Shown here: piece by piece, positions 13,546-26,484 of the stretch
How positions within the stretch are numbered: the stretch's first letter is position 1
How the letters are laid out: each line of letters opens with the position of its first letter
From: Moringa oleifera
Taxonomy: Eukaryota > Streptophyta > Magnoliopsida > Brassicales > Moringaceae
Assembly (NCBI GenBank): GCA_021397835.1
Contig: JAJFZO010000862.1
Location: 62,001 to 126,000 of the forward strand
Reading direction: 5' to 3'
DNA: 64,000 bases
The notes under the pieces: model-generated
What the model saw: the letters and a program-made list of their open reading frames with translations, nothing else
The model's database searches: none
What the model was told of the DNA's origin: nothing
Made by a program: the position numbers and the translations under genes

Positions 13546-14918
13546 TTAGCTTCGCCGCCCACACCATCGAGCTTGTCTTGCCAAATCCCAGCACATTATC
13601 CCACGATTATTCTCGTTTCGTTGCCAACATTTTTCCCACCAATGAGGCCTTGTCAGTAGGGGTGCCGAAGCTGGCTGTGTGGCTCGCTCGTTTCTAACGG
13701 CCGACGATCGTGTCGTCGATCGCGCTGCATAATGAGTCCGCCTAGGCAAGCATGAGCGTCGAGATCCAACACCACGTCTGCCGCCTCAAGGGCCTGCGAG
13801 GAAGCACTACGCATTCTTGAAATTCCCCCAAACATTTGGTTCTCGTGTAGCATGCATCATCGTTAGCTTCGCCGCCCACACCATCGAGCTTGTCTAGCCA
13901 AATCCCAGCACATTATCCCACGATTATTCTCACTTCGTTGCCCACGTGTTTCCCACAAATGAGGCATTGGCAGTAGGGGTGCCGAGGCGGGCCGTGTGAC
14001 TCGCTCATTTCTAACGGTCGACGATCGTGTCGTCGATCGCGCTGAGCAATGAGTCCGCCTAGACAAGCATGAGCGTTGAGATCCAACCCCACGTCTGCCG
14101 CCTCAAGGGCCTGCGAGGAAGCACTACGCATTCTCGAAATCCCCCCAACCATTTGGCTCTCGTGTAGCATGCATCATCGTTATCTTCGCCGCCCACACCA
14201 TCGAGCTTGTCTAGCCAAATCCCAGCACATTATCCCACGATTATTCTCGTTTCGTTGCCAACATTTTTCCCACCAATGAGGCCTTGTCAGTAGGGGTGCC
14301 GAAGCTGGCTGTGTGGCTCGCTCGTTTCTAACGGCCGACGATCGTGTCGTCGATCGCGCTGCATAATGAGTCCGCCTAGCCAAGCATGAGCGTCGAGATC
14401 CAACCCCACGTCTGCCGCCTCAAGGGCCTGCGAGGAAGCACTCCGCATTCTTGAAATTCCCCCAAACATTTGGTTCTCGTGTAGCATGCATCATCGTTAG
14501 CTTCGCCGCCCACACCATCGAGCTTGTCTAGCCAAATCCCAGCACATTATCCCACGATTATTCTCGCTTCGTTGCCCTCGTTTTTCCCACCAATGAGGCC
14601 TTGGTAATAGGGGTGCCGAGGCTGGCCGTCTAACTCGCTCGTTTTTAATGGCCGACGATCGTGTCGTCGATCGCGCTGCATAATGAGTCCGCCTAGGCAA
14701 GCATGAGCGTCGAGATCCAACCCCACGTCTGCCGCCTCAAGGGCCTGCGAGGAAGCACTAGGCATTCTTGAAATTCCCCTAAACATTTGGTTCTCGTGTA
14801 GCAAGCATCATCGTTAGCTTCGCTGCCCATACAATCGAGCTTGTCTAGCCAAATCCCAGCACATTATCCCACGATTATTCTCGTTTCGTTGCCAACATTT
14901 TTCCCACCAATGAGGCCT
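13546..14918 (+). repeat. K-variant monomers in dimer register
   Basis: The K variant (GCCAACATTTTTCC, CTTGTCAGTAGGGG, GCCGAAGCTGGCTGTGTGG) occurs at 13,648, 14,282 and 14,916, steps of exactly 634 bp, alternating with ordinary B monomers. It then recurs at 16,184, 17,468 (damaged), 18,732, 19,366, 20,634, 22,223, 23,512 (damaged), 24,453, 25,713 (damaged), 34,277 and 36,175. Steps are close to 2, 2, 4, 4, 4, 2, 4, 5, 4, 3, 4, 27 and 6 monomers. It is the best tracer of higher-order structure in domain B. Confidence 0.85.
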
Positions 14919-15430
14919 TGTCAGTAGGGGTGCCGAAGCTGGCTGTGTGGCTCGCTCGTTTCTAACGGCCGACGATTGTGTCGTCGATCGTGCTCCGCAA
15001 TGAGTCCGCCTAGGCAAGAATGAGCGTCGAGATCCAACCCCACGTCTGCCGCCCCGAGGGCCTACGACGAAGCACTTCGCATGCTCGAAATCCCCCCAAC
15101 AATTTGGCCCTCACGCAGCATGCATCATCGTGAGCTTCGCCGCCCACACCATCGAGCTTGTCTAGCCATATCCCAGCACATTATCCCACGATAATTCTCG
15201 CTTTGTTGTCCACGTTTTTCCCACCAATGAGGCCTTGGCAGTAGGGGTGCCGAGGCTGGCCGTCTGGCTCGCTTGTTTTTAACGGCCGACGATCGTGTCG
15301 TCGATCGCGCTGCATAATGAGTCCGCCTAGGCAAGCATGAGCGTCGAGATCCAACCCCACGTCTGCCGCCCCGAGGGCCTACGAGGAAGCGCTCTGCATG
15401 CTTGAAATCCCCCCAACATTTTGGCATTCA
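14080..15430 (+). repeat. 14-monomer-step duplication in domain B, copy 1
   Basis: This piece matches 18,530-19,880 at an offset of 4,450 bp. Over the lines I compared directly (14,221-14,580 with 18,671-19,030) only about three substitutions were seen. Shared private variants include the loss of the AvrII-type palindrome (GCCTAGCCAAGC), TTGAAATTCCCC followed by TAAACATTTGG, GTAGCAAGCATC and TCACGCAGCATGC. The identity is much higher than between ordinary neighbours, so this is a young duplication. Confidence 0.88.
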
Positions 15431-16529
15431 CGTAGCATGCATCATCGTGAGCTTCGCCGCCCACACCATCGAGCTTGTCTAGCCATATCCCAACACATTA
15501 TCCCACGATTATTCTCGCTTCGTTGCCCACGTTTTTCCCACCAATGAGGCCTTGGCAGTAGGGGTGCCGAGGCTGGCCGTCTGGCTCGCTTGTTTTTAAC
15601 GGCCGACGATCGTGTCGTCGATCGCGCTGCATAATGAGTCCGCATAGGCAAGCATGAGCGTCGAGATCCAACCCCACGTCTGTCGCCCCGAGGGCCTACG
15701 AGGAAGCGCTCCGCATGCTCGAAATCCCCCCAACAATTTAGCCCTCACGTAGCATGCATCATCGTGAGCTTCGCCGCCCACACCATCGAGCTTGTCTAGC
15801 CATATCCCAACACATTATCCCACGATAATTCTCGCTTCGTTGCCCACGTTTTACCCACCAATGAGGCCTTGGCAGTAGGGGTGCCGAGGCTGGCCGTCTA
15901 GCTCGCTCGCTTTTAACGGCCGACGATCGTGTCGTCGATCGCGCTGCATAATGAGTCCGCTTAGGCAAGCATGAGCGTCGAGATCCAACCCCACGTCTGC
16001 CGCCTCAAGGGCCTGCGAGGAAGCACTACGCATTCTCGTAATCCCCCCAACCATTTGGCTCTCGTGTAGCTTGCATCATCGTGAGCTTCGCCGCCCACAC
16101 CATCGAGCTTGTCTAGCCAAATCCCAGCACATTATCCCACGATTATTCTCGTTTCGTTGCCAACATTTTTCCCACCAATGAGGCCTTGTCAGTAGGGGTG
16201 CCGAAGCTGGCTGTGTGGCTCGCTCGTTTCTAACGGCCGACGATTGTGTCGTCGATCGTGCTCCGTAATGAGTCCGCCTAGGCAAGAATGAGCGTCGAGA
16301 TCCAACCCCACGTCTGCCGCCCCGAGGGCCTACGACGAAGCACTTCGCATGCTCGAAATCCCCCCAACAATTTGGCCCTCACGCAGCATGCATCATCGTG
16401 AGCTTCGCCGCCCACACCATCGAGCTTGTCTAGCCATATCCCAGCACATTATCCCACGATAATTCTCGCTTTGTTGCCCACGTTTTTCCCACCAATGAGG
16501 CCTTGGCAGTAGGGGTGCCGAGGCTGGCC

Positions 16530-16755
16530 GTCTGGCTGAGGTTTTTAGCGGCGACGATTCGTGTGCGTCGCACATCGCGCTGCATAATGGTCCGCCTAGG
16601 CAAGCATTCGAGCGCGAGACCAACCACCACGTTGCCGCCAAGAGGGCCTCGAGGGAAAAGCGCTCTGCATGCTCGAAATACCCCCAAACAATTTTAGCCT
16701 CACGTAGCATGCATCAGCGTGAGCTTCGCCGCCACACCATCGAGCTTGCTACGCC
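16530..16755 (+). repeat. Indel-rich satellite segment 2
   Basis: Insertions and losses are dense, for example CTGGCTGAGGTTTTTAGCGGCGACG, GTGTGCGTCGCACATCG, GCATTCGAGCGCGAGACC and AGAGGGCCTCGAGGG. The segment covers most of one monomer, then normal type B resumes near 16,760. Confidence 0.75.
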
Positions 16756-17129
16756 AAATCCCAACACATTATCCCACGATTATTCTCACTTCGTTGCCCA
16801 CGTTTTTCCCACCAATGAGGCCTTGGCAGTAGGGGTGCCGAGGCTGGCCGCCTGACTCGCTCGTTTTTAATGGCCGACGATCGTGTCGTCGATCGCGCTG
16901 CATAATGTGTCCGCCTAGGCAAGCAAGAGCGTCGAGATCCAACCCCACGTCTGCCGCCCCGAGGACCTACGAGGAAGCGCTCCGCATGCTCGAAATCCCC
17001 CCAACAATTTGGCCCTCACGTAGCATGCATCATCGTGAGCTTCGCCGCCCACACCATCGAGCTTGTCTAGCAATATCCCAGCACATTATCCCACGATTAT
17101 TCTCGCTTCGTTGCCCACGTTTTTCCCAC

Positions 17130-17620
17130 CAATGAGGCCTTGGCCCCATAGGGAGGGCCGACGGCTGGCAGTCTAAACCGCTCGTTTTAATTGCCGACGA
17201 TCGTGTGTCGATCGCGCTGCATATGAGTCCGCACTAGGCAAAGCATGAGCGTCGAGATCCAACCCCAGTCGCCGCTCAACGGGCCCCCTGCGAGGGGAAG
17301 GCACTACGCATGCTTGAAATTCCCCTAAACATTTGGTTATCGTGTAGCCAAGAATATCGTTAGCTTCAGCTTTGAGCATACCAATCGAGTGTCTAGCCAA
17401 ATCCCAGGCACTATGATCCCACGATGTATTCTCCGTTTCGTTGCCAACATTTTACCCACAATCGAGGCCTTGTCAGTAGGGGTGCCGAGCTGGCGTGTGG
17501 CTCGCGTTTCTAACGGCGCGACTGATCGTGTCGTCGATCGTGCTCGCAATGAGTCCGCCTAGGCAAGAATTGAGGTCGAGATCAACCCCCCCGTCTGCCG
17601 TCCGAGGGCCTACGACGAAG
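17130..17620 (+). repeat. Indel-rich satellite segment 3
   Basis: Starting with GGCCTTGGCCCCATAGGG, about one and a half monomers hold many short gains and losses, including GTGTAGCCAAGAATATCG, GCTTCAGCTTTGAGC and CCACGATGTATTCTCC. The K variant is still recognisable at 17,468. Regular sequence resumes near 17,630. Confidence 0.78.
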
Positions 17621-18529
17621 CACTTCGCATGCTCGAAATCCCCCCAACAATTTGGCCCTCACGCAGCATGCATCATCGTGAGCTTCGCCGCCCACACCAT
17701 CGAGCTTGTCTAGCCATATCCCAGCACATTATCCCACGATAATTCTCGCTTTGTTGCCCACGTTTTTCCCACCAATGAGACCTTGGCAGTAGGGGTGCCG
17801 AGGCTGGCCGTCTGGCTCGCTTGTTTTTAATGGCCGACGATCGTGTCGTCGATCGCGCTGCATAATGAGTCCGCCTAGGCAAGCATGAGCGTCGAGATCC
17901 AACCCCACGTCTGCCGCCCCGAGGGCCTACGAGGAAGCGCTCCGCATGCTCGAAATCCCCCCAACAATTTAGCCTTCACGTAGCATGCATCATCGTGAGC
18001 TTCGCCGCCCACACCATCGAGCTTGTCTAGCCATATCCCAACACATTATCCCACGATTATTCTCGCTTCGTTGCCCACGTTTTTCCCACCAATGAGGCCT
18101 TGGCAATAGGGGTGCCGAGGCTGGCCGTCTAACTCGCTCGTTTTTAATGGCCGACGATCGCGTCGTCGATCGCGCTGCATAATGAGTCCGCCTAGGCAAG
18201 CATGAGCGTCGAGATCCAACCCCACGTCTGCTGCCTCAAGGGCCTGCGAGGAAGCACTCCGCATTCTTGAAATTCCCCCAAACATTTGGTTCTCGTGTAG
18301 CATGCATCATCGTTAGCTTCGCTGCCCACACCATCGAGCTTGTCTAGCCAAATCCCAGCACATTATCCCACGATTATTCTCGCTTCGTTGCCCACGTTTT
18401 TCCCACCAATGAGGCCTTGGCAATAGGGGTGCCGAGGCTGGCCGTCTAACTCGCTCGTTTTTAATGGCCGACGATCGTGTCGTCGATCGCGCTGCATAAT
18501 GAGTCCGCCTAGGCAAGCATGAGCGTCGA

Positions 18530-19880
18530 GATCCAACCCCACGTCTGCCGCCTCAAGGGCCTGCGAGGAAGCACTACGCATTCTCGAAATCCCCCCAACC
18601 ATTTGGCTCTCGTGTAGCATGCATCATCGTTATCTTCGCCGCCCACACCATCGAGCTTGTCTAGCCAAATCCCAGCACATTATCCCACGATTATTCTCGT
18701 TTCGTTGCCAACATTTTTCCCACCAATGAGGCCTTGTCAGTAGGGGTGCCGAAGCTGGCTGTGTGGCTCGCTCGTTTCTAACGGCCGACGATCGTGTCGT
18801 CGATCGCGCTGCATAATGAGTCCGCCTAGCCAAGCATGAGCGTCGAGATCCAACCCCACGTCTGCCGCCTCAAGGGCCTGCGAGGAAGCACTCCGCATTC
18901 TTGAAATTCCCCCAAACATTTGGTTCTCGTGTAGCATGCATCATCGTTAGCTTCGCCGCCCACACCATCGAGCTTGTCTTGCCAAATCCCAGCACATTAT
19001 CCCACGATTATTCTCGCTTCGTTGCCCACGTTTTTCCCACCAATGAGGCCTTGGCAATAGGGGTGCCGAGGCTGGCCATCTAACTCGCTCGTTTTTAATG
19101 GCCGACGATCGTGTCGTCGATCGCGCTGCATAATGAGTCCGCCTAGGCAAGCATGAGCGTCGAGATCCAACCCCACGTCTGCCGCCTCAAGGGCCTGCGA
19201 GGAAGCACTACGCATTCTTGAAATTCCCCTAAACATTTGGTTCTCGTGTAGCAAGCATCATCGTTAGCTTCGCTGCCCATACCATCGAGCTTGTCTAGCC
19301 AAATCCCAGCACATTATCCCACGATTATTCTCGTTTCGTTGCCAACATTTTTCCCACCAATGAGGCCTTGTCAGTAGGGGTGCCGAAGCTGGCTGTGTGG
19401 CTCGCTCGTTTCTAACGGCCGACGATTGTGTCGTCGATCGTGCTCCGCAATGAGTCCGCCTAGGCAAGAATGAGCGTCGAGATCCAACCCCACGTCTGCC
19501 GCCCCGAGGGCCTACGACGAAGCACTTCGCATGCTCGAAATCCCCCCAACAATTTGGCCCTCACGCAGCATGCATCATCGTGAGCTTCGCCGCTCACACC
19601 ATCGAGCTTGTCTAGCCATATCCTAGCACATTATCCCACGATAATTCTCGCTTTGTTGCCCACGTTTTTCCCACCAATGAGACCTTGGCAGTAGGGGTGC
19701 CGAGGCTGGCCGTCTGGCTCGCTTGTTTTTAACGGCCGACGATCGTGTCGTCGATCGCGCTGCATAATGAGTCCGCCTAGGCAAGCATGAACGTCGAGAT
19801 CCAACCCCACGTCTGCCGCCCCGAGGGCCTACGAGGAAGCGCTCCGCATGCTCGAAATCCCCCCAACAATTTAGCCCTCA
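18530..19880 (+). repeat. 14-monomer-step duplication in domain B, copy 2
   Basis: This is the partner of 14,080-15,430 at 4,450 bp. It carries the same series: one K monomer with GCCTAGCCAAGC, an ordinary monomer, a second K monomer, then the TCACGCAGC monomer with GATAATTCTCGCTTTGTTG. Small differences are CTTGTCTTGCC for CTTGTCTAGCC and CCCACG for CCCTCG. Similarity fades in the monomer after 19,880. Confidence 0.87.
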
Positions 19881-21469
19881 CGTAGCATGCATCATCGTGA
19901 GCTTCGCCGCCCACACGATCGAGCTTGTCTAGCCATATCCCAACACATTATCCCACGATTATTCTCGCTTCGTTGCCCACGTTTTTCCCACCAATGAGGC
20001 CTTGGCAATAGGGGTGCCGAGGCTGGCCGTCTAACTCGCTCGTTTTTAATGGCCGACGATCGTGTCGTCGATCGCGCTGCATAATGAGTCCGCCTAGGCA
20101 AGCATGAGCGTCGAGATCCAACCCCACGTCTGCCGCCCCGAGGGCCTACGAGGAAGCGCTCCGCATGCTCGATATCCCCCCAACAATTTAGCCCTCACGT
20201 AGCATGCATCATCGTGAGCTTCGCCGCCCACACCATCGAGCTTGTCTAGCCATATCCCAACACATTATCCCACGATTATTCTCGCTTCGTTGCCCACGTT
20301 TTTCCCACCAATGAGGCCTTGACAATAGGGGTGCCGAGGCTGGCCGTCTAACTCGCTCGTTTTTAATGGCCGACGATCGTGTCGTCGATCGCGCTGCATA
20401 ATGAGTCCGCCAAGGCAAGCATGAGCGTCGAGATCCAACCCCACGTCTGCCGCCTCAAGGGCCTGCGAGGAAGCACTACGCATTCTTGAAATTCCCCCAA
20501 ACATTTGGTTCTCGTGTAGCATGCATCATCGTTAGCTTCGCCGCCCACACCATCCAGCTTGTCTTGCCAAATCCCAGCACATTATCCCACGATTATTCTC
20601 GTTTCGTTGCCAACATTTTTCCCACCAATGAGGCCTTGTCAGTAGGGGTGCCGAAGCTGGCTGTGTGGCTCGCTCGTTTCTAACGGCCGACGATCGTGTC
20701 GTCGATCGCGCTGCGCAATGAGTCCGCCTAGGCAAGCATGAGCGTCGAGATCCAACCCCACGTCTGCCGCCCCGAGGGCCTACGACGAAGAACTTCGCAT
20801 GCTCGAAATCCCCCCAACAATTTGGCCCTCACGTAGCATGCATCATCGTGAGCTTCGCCGCCCACACCATCGAGCTTGTCTAGCCATGTCCCAACACATT
20901 ATCCCACGATAATTCTCGCTTCGTTGCCCACGTTTTACCCACCAATGAGGCCTTGGCAGTAGGGGTGCCGAGCTGGCCGTCTGGCTCGCTCGTTTTTAAC
21001 GGCCGACGGTCGTGTCGTCGATCGCGCTGCATAATTAGTCCGCCTAGGCAAGCATGAGCGTCGAGATCCAACCCCACGTCTGCCGCCTCAAGGGCCTGCG
21101 AGGAAGCACTACGCATTCTTGAAATTCCCTCAAACATTTGGTTCTCGTGTAGCATGCATCATCGTTAGCTTCGCCGCCCACACCATCGAGCTTGTCTAGC
21201 CAAATCCCAGCACATTATCCCACGATTATTCTCGCTTCGTTGCCCACGTTTTTCCCACCAATGAGGCCTTGGCAATAGGGGTGCCGAGGCTGGCCGTCTA
21301 ACTCGATCGTTTTGAATGGCCGATGATCGTGTCGTCGATCGCGCTGCATAATGAGTCCGCCTAGGCAAGCATGAGCGTCGAGATCCAACCCCACGTCTGT
21401 CGCCCCGAGGGCCTACGAGGAAGCGCTCCGCATGCTCGAAATCCCCCCAACAATTTAGCCCTCACGTAG

Positions 21470-21575
21470 CATGCATCCATCGTGAGCTTCGCCGCCCACT
21501 ACCATCGAGCTTGTCTAGCCATTCCGCACCACATTATCCCACGATTATGCTCGCTTCGTTTGCCCACAAGTTTTT
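21470..21575 (+). repeat. Indel-rich satellite segment 4 (short)
   Basis: Several small changes sit close together: GCATCCATCG, CCCACTACCATCG, GCCATTCCGCACC and GTTTGCCCACAAGTTTTTT. The sequence on either side is ordinary type B. Confidence 0.65.
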
Positions 21576-22499
21576 TCCCACCAATGAGGCCTTGGCAATG
21601 GAGGTGCCGAGGCTGGCCGTGTGGCTCGCTCGTTTCTAACGGCCGACGGTCGTGTCGTCGATCGCGCTGCGCAATGAGTCCACCTAGGCAAGCATTAGCG
21701 TCGAGATCCAACCACACGTCTACCGCCCCGAGGGCCTACGATGAAGCACTTCGCATGCTCGAAATACCCCAACAATTTGGCCCTCACGTAGCATGCATCA
21801 TCGTGAGCTTCGCCGCCCACACCATCGAGCTTGTCTAGCCATATCCCAGCACATTATCCCACGATTATTCTCGCTTCGTTGCCCACGTTTTTCCCACCAA
21901 TGAGGCCTTGGCAATAGGGGTGCCGAGGCTGGCCGTCTAACTCGATCGTTTTGAATGGCCGATGATCGTGTCGTCGATCGCGCTGCATAATGAGTCCGCC
22001 TAGGCAAGCATGAGCGTCGAGATCCAACCCCACGTCTGCCGCCTCAAGGGCCTGCGAGGAAGCACTACGCATTCTTAAAATTCCCCCAAACATTTGGTTC
22101 TCGTGTAGCATACATCATCGTTAGCTTCGCCGCCCACACCATCGAGCTTGTCTTGCCAAATCCCAGCACATTATCCCACGATTATTCTCGTTTCGTTGCC
22201 AACATTTTTCCCACCAATGAGGCCTTGTCAGTAGGGGTGCCGAAGCTGGCTGTGTGGCTCGCTCGTTTCTAACGGCCGACGATCGTGTCGTCGATCGCGC
22301 TGCGCAATGAGTCCGCCTAGGCAAGCATGAGCGTCGAGATCCAACCCCAAGTCTGCCGCCCCGAGGGCCTACGACGAAGAACTTCGCATGCTCGAAATCC
22401 CCCCAACAATTTAGCCCTCACGTAGCATGCATCATCGTGAGTTTCGCCGCCCACACCATCGAGCTTGTCTAGCCATATCCCAACACATTATCCCACGAT

Positions 22500-22830
22500 A
22501 ATTCTCGCTTCGTTATGCCCACAGGTTTACCCACCATGAGGCCTTGTCCGTAGGGTGCCGAGGCTGGCCCTATTTAGTCTGGCTCTCGCATCGTTTTAAA
22601 CGGCCGACGGTCGTAGTCGTCGATCGCCGCTGCCTAAATTAGTCCGCCTAGGCAAGCAGGGCGTCAAGATCCAACCGCACGTCTGCCGCCTCGATGGCCC
22701 TGCGAAGAAGCACTCCGCATTCTTGAAATCCCTCCAACGATTTGGCCCTCGCGTAGCATGCATCATCGTGAGCTTTGCCGCCCTCACCATCGAGCTTGTC
22801 TAGCCATATCCCAGCTCATTATCCCACGAT
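22500..22830 (+). repeat. Indel-rich segment 5 joined to an A-like monomer
   Basis: At 22,500-22,680 the B sequence is broken by many small indels (TTATGCCCACAGGTTTACC, GGCCCTATTTAGTCTGG, CGATCGCCGCTGCC). It then turns into A-like sequence at about 22,680-22,830: CTGCGAAGAAGCACTCC, CCAACGATTTGGCCCTCGCG and CAGCTCATTATCCC. Type B returns at CCAATGAGG near 22,862. An isolated A-like half monomer beside a damaged stretch suggests a recombination junction or an assembly join. Confidence 0.72.
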
Positions 22831-23089
22831 TATTCTCGCTTCGTTGCCCACGTTTTTCCCACCAATGAGGCCTTGGCAGTAGGGGTGCCGAGGCTGGCCA
22901 TCTGGCTCGCTCGTTTTTAACGATCGACGATCGTGTCGTCGATCGCGCTGCATAATGAGTCCGCCTAGGCAAGCATGAGCGTCGAGATCCAACCCCCCGT
23001 CTGCCGCCTCAAGAGCCTGCGAGGAAGCACTACGCATTCTCGAAATCCCCCCCACAATTTGGCTCTCATGTAGCATGCATCATCATTAG

Positions 23090-23640
23090 CTTCGCCGCCC
23101 ACAACCATCGCGCTTGTCTAGCCAAATCCAGCACATTATCCCACGTTATTCTCGGCTTCGTTGCCCCCATTTTCCCACCAATGAGCCTTGGCAAAGGGGT
23201 GGCCGAGGCTGACGTTCTGGCTCCTCGTTTTTAATGGCCGAACGATCGTGTCGTCGATCTGCGCTGCATAATAGTCAGCCTAGGAAAGCATGAGCGTCGA
23301 GATCCAACCCCACGTCTGCCGCCTTTCAAGGGCCTGCGAGAAGCCTACGCATTCTTGAAATTCCCCTAAACATCTTGGTTCTCGTGTAGCTGCATCATCC
23401 GTTAGCTTTCGCCGCCCACACCTCCAGCTTGTCTTGCAAATCCCAGCACATTATCCACGATTAGTCTCGTTTCGTTGCCAACATTTTTCCCACCAATGAG
23501 GCCTTGTCGTAGGGGTGGCCGAAGCTCTGGCTGTGTGGCCTCGCTCTTTTCTAACGCCGACGTCGTGTCGTCGATCGCGCGGCTCATGAGTCCACCTAGG
23601 CAAGCCTGAATGTCGAGATCCAACCCAACGTCTGCTGCGT
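23090..23640 (+). repeat. Indel-rich segment 6 ending in a non-B patch
   Basis: About one and three quarter monomers are heavily disturbed (CCACAACCATCGCGC, GTTGCCCCCATTTTCCC, GGTGGCCGAGG, CGATCTGCGCTGC, GATTAGTCTCG). A degraded K variant lies at 23,512. The end (23,590-23,640) reads AGTCCACCTAGGCAAGCCTG and CAACCCAACGTCTGCTGCG, which is an A/C state rather than B. Confidence 0.75.
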
Positions 23641-25384
23641 CGAGGGCCTACGACAAAGCACTCCGCATGCTCGAAATCCCCCCAACGATTTGGCCCTCAA
23701 GTAGCATGCATCATCGTTAGCTTCGCCGCCCACACCATCGAGCTTGTCTAGCCATATCCCAGCACATTATCCCACGATAATTCTCGCTTCGTTGCCCAAG
23801 TTTTACCCACCAATGAGGCCTTGGCAGTAGGGGGGCCGAGGCTGGCCGTCTGACTCGCTAGTTTTTAACGGCCGACGATCGTGTCGTCGATCGCGCTGCA
23901 TAATGAGTCCGCCTAGGCAAGCATGTGTGTCGAGATCCAACCCCACGTCTGCCGCCTCAAGGGCCTGCGAGGAAGCACTACGCATTCTTGAAATTCCCCC
24001 AAACATTTGGTTCTCGTGTAGCATGCATCATCGTTAGCTTCGCCGCCCACACCATCGAGCTTGTCTAGCCAAATCCCAGCACATTATCCCACGATTATTC
24101 TCGCTTCGTTGGCCACGTTTTTCCCACCAATGAGGCCTTGGCAATGGAGGTGCCAAGGCTGGCCGTGTGGCTCGCTCGTTTCTAACGATCAACGATCGTG
24201 TCGTCGATCGCGCTTCGCAATGAGTCCGCCTAGGCAAGCATGAGCGTCGAGATCCAACCCCACGTCTGCCGCCCCGAGGGCCTACGACGAAGCACTCCGC
24301 ATGCTCAAAATCCCCCCAACAATTTGGCCTTCACGTAGCATGCATCATCGTTAGCTTCGCCGCCCACACCATCGAGCTTGTCTAGCCAAATCCCAGCACA
24401 TTATCCCACGATTATTCTCGTTTCGTTGCCAACATTTTTCCCACCAATGAGGCCTTGTCAGTAGGGGTGCCGAAGCTGGCTGTGTGGCTCGCTCGTTTCT
24501 AACGGCCGCCGATCGTGTCGTCGATCGCGCTGCGCAATGAGTCCGCCTAGGCAAGCATGAGCGTCGAGATCCAACCCCACGTCTGCCGCCCCGAGGGCCT
24601 ACGACGAAGCACTTCGCATGCTCGAAATCCCCCCAACAATTTGGCCCTCACGTAGCAAGCATCATCGTGAGCTTCGCCGCCCACACCATCGAGCTTGTCT
24701 AGCCATATCCCAGCACATTATCCCACGATAATTCTCGCTTCGTTGCCCACGTTTTACCCACCAATGAGGCCTTGGCAGTAGGGGTGCCGAGGCTGGCCGT
24801 CTGGCTCGCTCGTTTTTAACGGCCGACGGTCGTGTCGTCGATCGCGCTGCATAATGAGTCCGCCTAGGCAAGCATGAGCGTCGAGATCCAACCCCACGTC
24901 TGCCGCCTCAAGGGCCTGCGAGGAAGCACTACGCATTCTTGAAATTCCCCCAAACATTTGGTTCTCGTGTAGCATGCATCATCGTTAGCTTCGCCGCCCA
25001 CACCATCGCGCTTGTCTAGCCATATCCCAACACATTATCCCACGATTAATCTCTCTTCGTTGCCCACGTTTTTCCCACCAATGAGGCCTTGGCAGTAGGG
25101 GTGCCGAGGCTGGCCGTCTAGCTCGCTCGCTTTTAACGGCCGACGATCGTGTCGTCGATCGCGCTGCATAATGAGTCCGCTTAGGCAAGCATGAGCGTCG
25201 AGATCCAACCCCACGTCTGCCACCTCAAGGGCCTGCGAGGAAGCACTACGCATTCTCGAAATCCCCCCAACCATTTGGCTCTCGTGTAGCATGCATCCTC
25301 GTTAGCTTCGCCGCCCACACCATCAAGCTTGTCTAGCCATATCCCAGCATATTATCCCACGATTATTCTCGCTTCGTTGCCCAT

Positions 25385-25770
25385 GTTTTTCAAACAAAAA
25401 ATAGGCCTTGGCAAGGGGTGCGAGGCCTGGCCGTCTGGCTCGCTCGTTTTTATGGCCGATCGATCGTGTCCGTCGATCGCGCTGCATAATGAGTCCGCCT
25501 AGCAGCATGAGCGTCGAGATCCAACCCAACGTCTGCGCCTCAGGGCTCTGCGAGGAAGCACTACGCATTCTTGACATTCCCCCAAACATTTGGTTCTCGT
25601 GTGCATGCATCATCGGTAGCTTCGCCGCCCACCCATCGAGCTTGTCTTGCCAACCCAGCCATTATCCCCGTTATTCTCGTTCGTTGCCAACCATTTTCCA
25701 CTATCAATAAGGCCTTGTCAGTAGTGTGCCGAAGCTGGCTTGTGTGGCTCGCTCGTTTCCTAACGGCCGG
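25385..25770 (+). repeat. Indel-rich satellite segment 7
   Basis: After GTTTTTC the normal CCACCAATGAGG is replaced by AAACAAAAAATAGG, followed by many small losses (GGCAAGGGGTGCGAGG, CCTAGCAGCATGAG, GCCAACCCAGCC, CCACTATCAATAAGG). A degraded K variant is at 25,713. Clean sequence resumes near 25,775. Confidence 0.75.
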
Positions 25771-26484
25771 ACGATCGTGTCGTCGATCGCGCTGCGCAAT
25801 GAGTCCGCCTAGGCAAGCATGAGCATCGACATCCAACCCCACGTCTGCCGCCCCGAGGGCCTACAACGAAGCACTCCGCATGCTCGAAATCCCCCCAACA
25901 ATTTGGCCCTCAAGTAGCATGCATCATCGTGAGCTTCGCCGCCCACACCATCGAGCTTGTCTAGCCATATCCCAACACATTATCCCACGATTATTCTCGC
26001 TTCGTTGCCCACGTTTTTCCCACCAATGAGGCCTTGGCAGTAGGGGTGCCGAGGCTGGCCGTCTGGCTCGCTCGTTTTTAACGGCCGACAATCGTGTCGT
26101 CGATCGCGCTGCATAATTAGTCCGCCTAGGCAAGCATGAGCGTCGAGATCCAACCCCACGTCTGCCGCCTCAAGGGCCTGCGAGGAAGCACTACGCATTC
26201 TTGAAATTCCCCCAAACATTTGGTTCTCCTGTAGCATGCATCATCGTTAGCTTCGCCGCCCACACCATCGCGCTTGTCTAGCCATATCCCAACACATTAT
26301 CCCATGATTATTCTCTCTTCGTTGCCCACGTTTTTCCCACCAATGAGGCCTTGGCAGTAGGGGTGCCGAGGCTGGCCGTCTAGCTCGCTCGCTTTTAACG
26401 GCCGACGATCGTGTCGTCGATCGCGCTGCGCAATGAGTCCGCCTAGGCAAGCATGAGCGTCGAGATCCAACCCCACGTCTGCCA

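Larger units (their letters stand above)
14860..17990 (+). repeat. Four-monomer higher-order repeat, K-J pair marked
   Basis: A K monomer followed by a monomer starting TCACGCAGCATGC with GATAATTCTCGCTTTGTTG (called J) occurs at 14,916/15,110, 16,184/16,379 and 17,468/17,660. The spacing is 1,262-1,284 bp, or four monomers plus small indels. The pair occurs again at 19,366/19,561, six monomers on. The third unit is partly degraded by indels at 17,130-17,620, which explains its irregular length. Confidence 0.78.

Noticed and set aside
13000..20000. CRISPR-like array
   Set aside because: Direct repeats are 317 bp long and contiguous. There are no short repeats separated by unique spacers and no cas genes.
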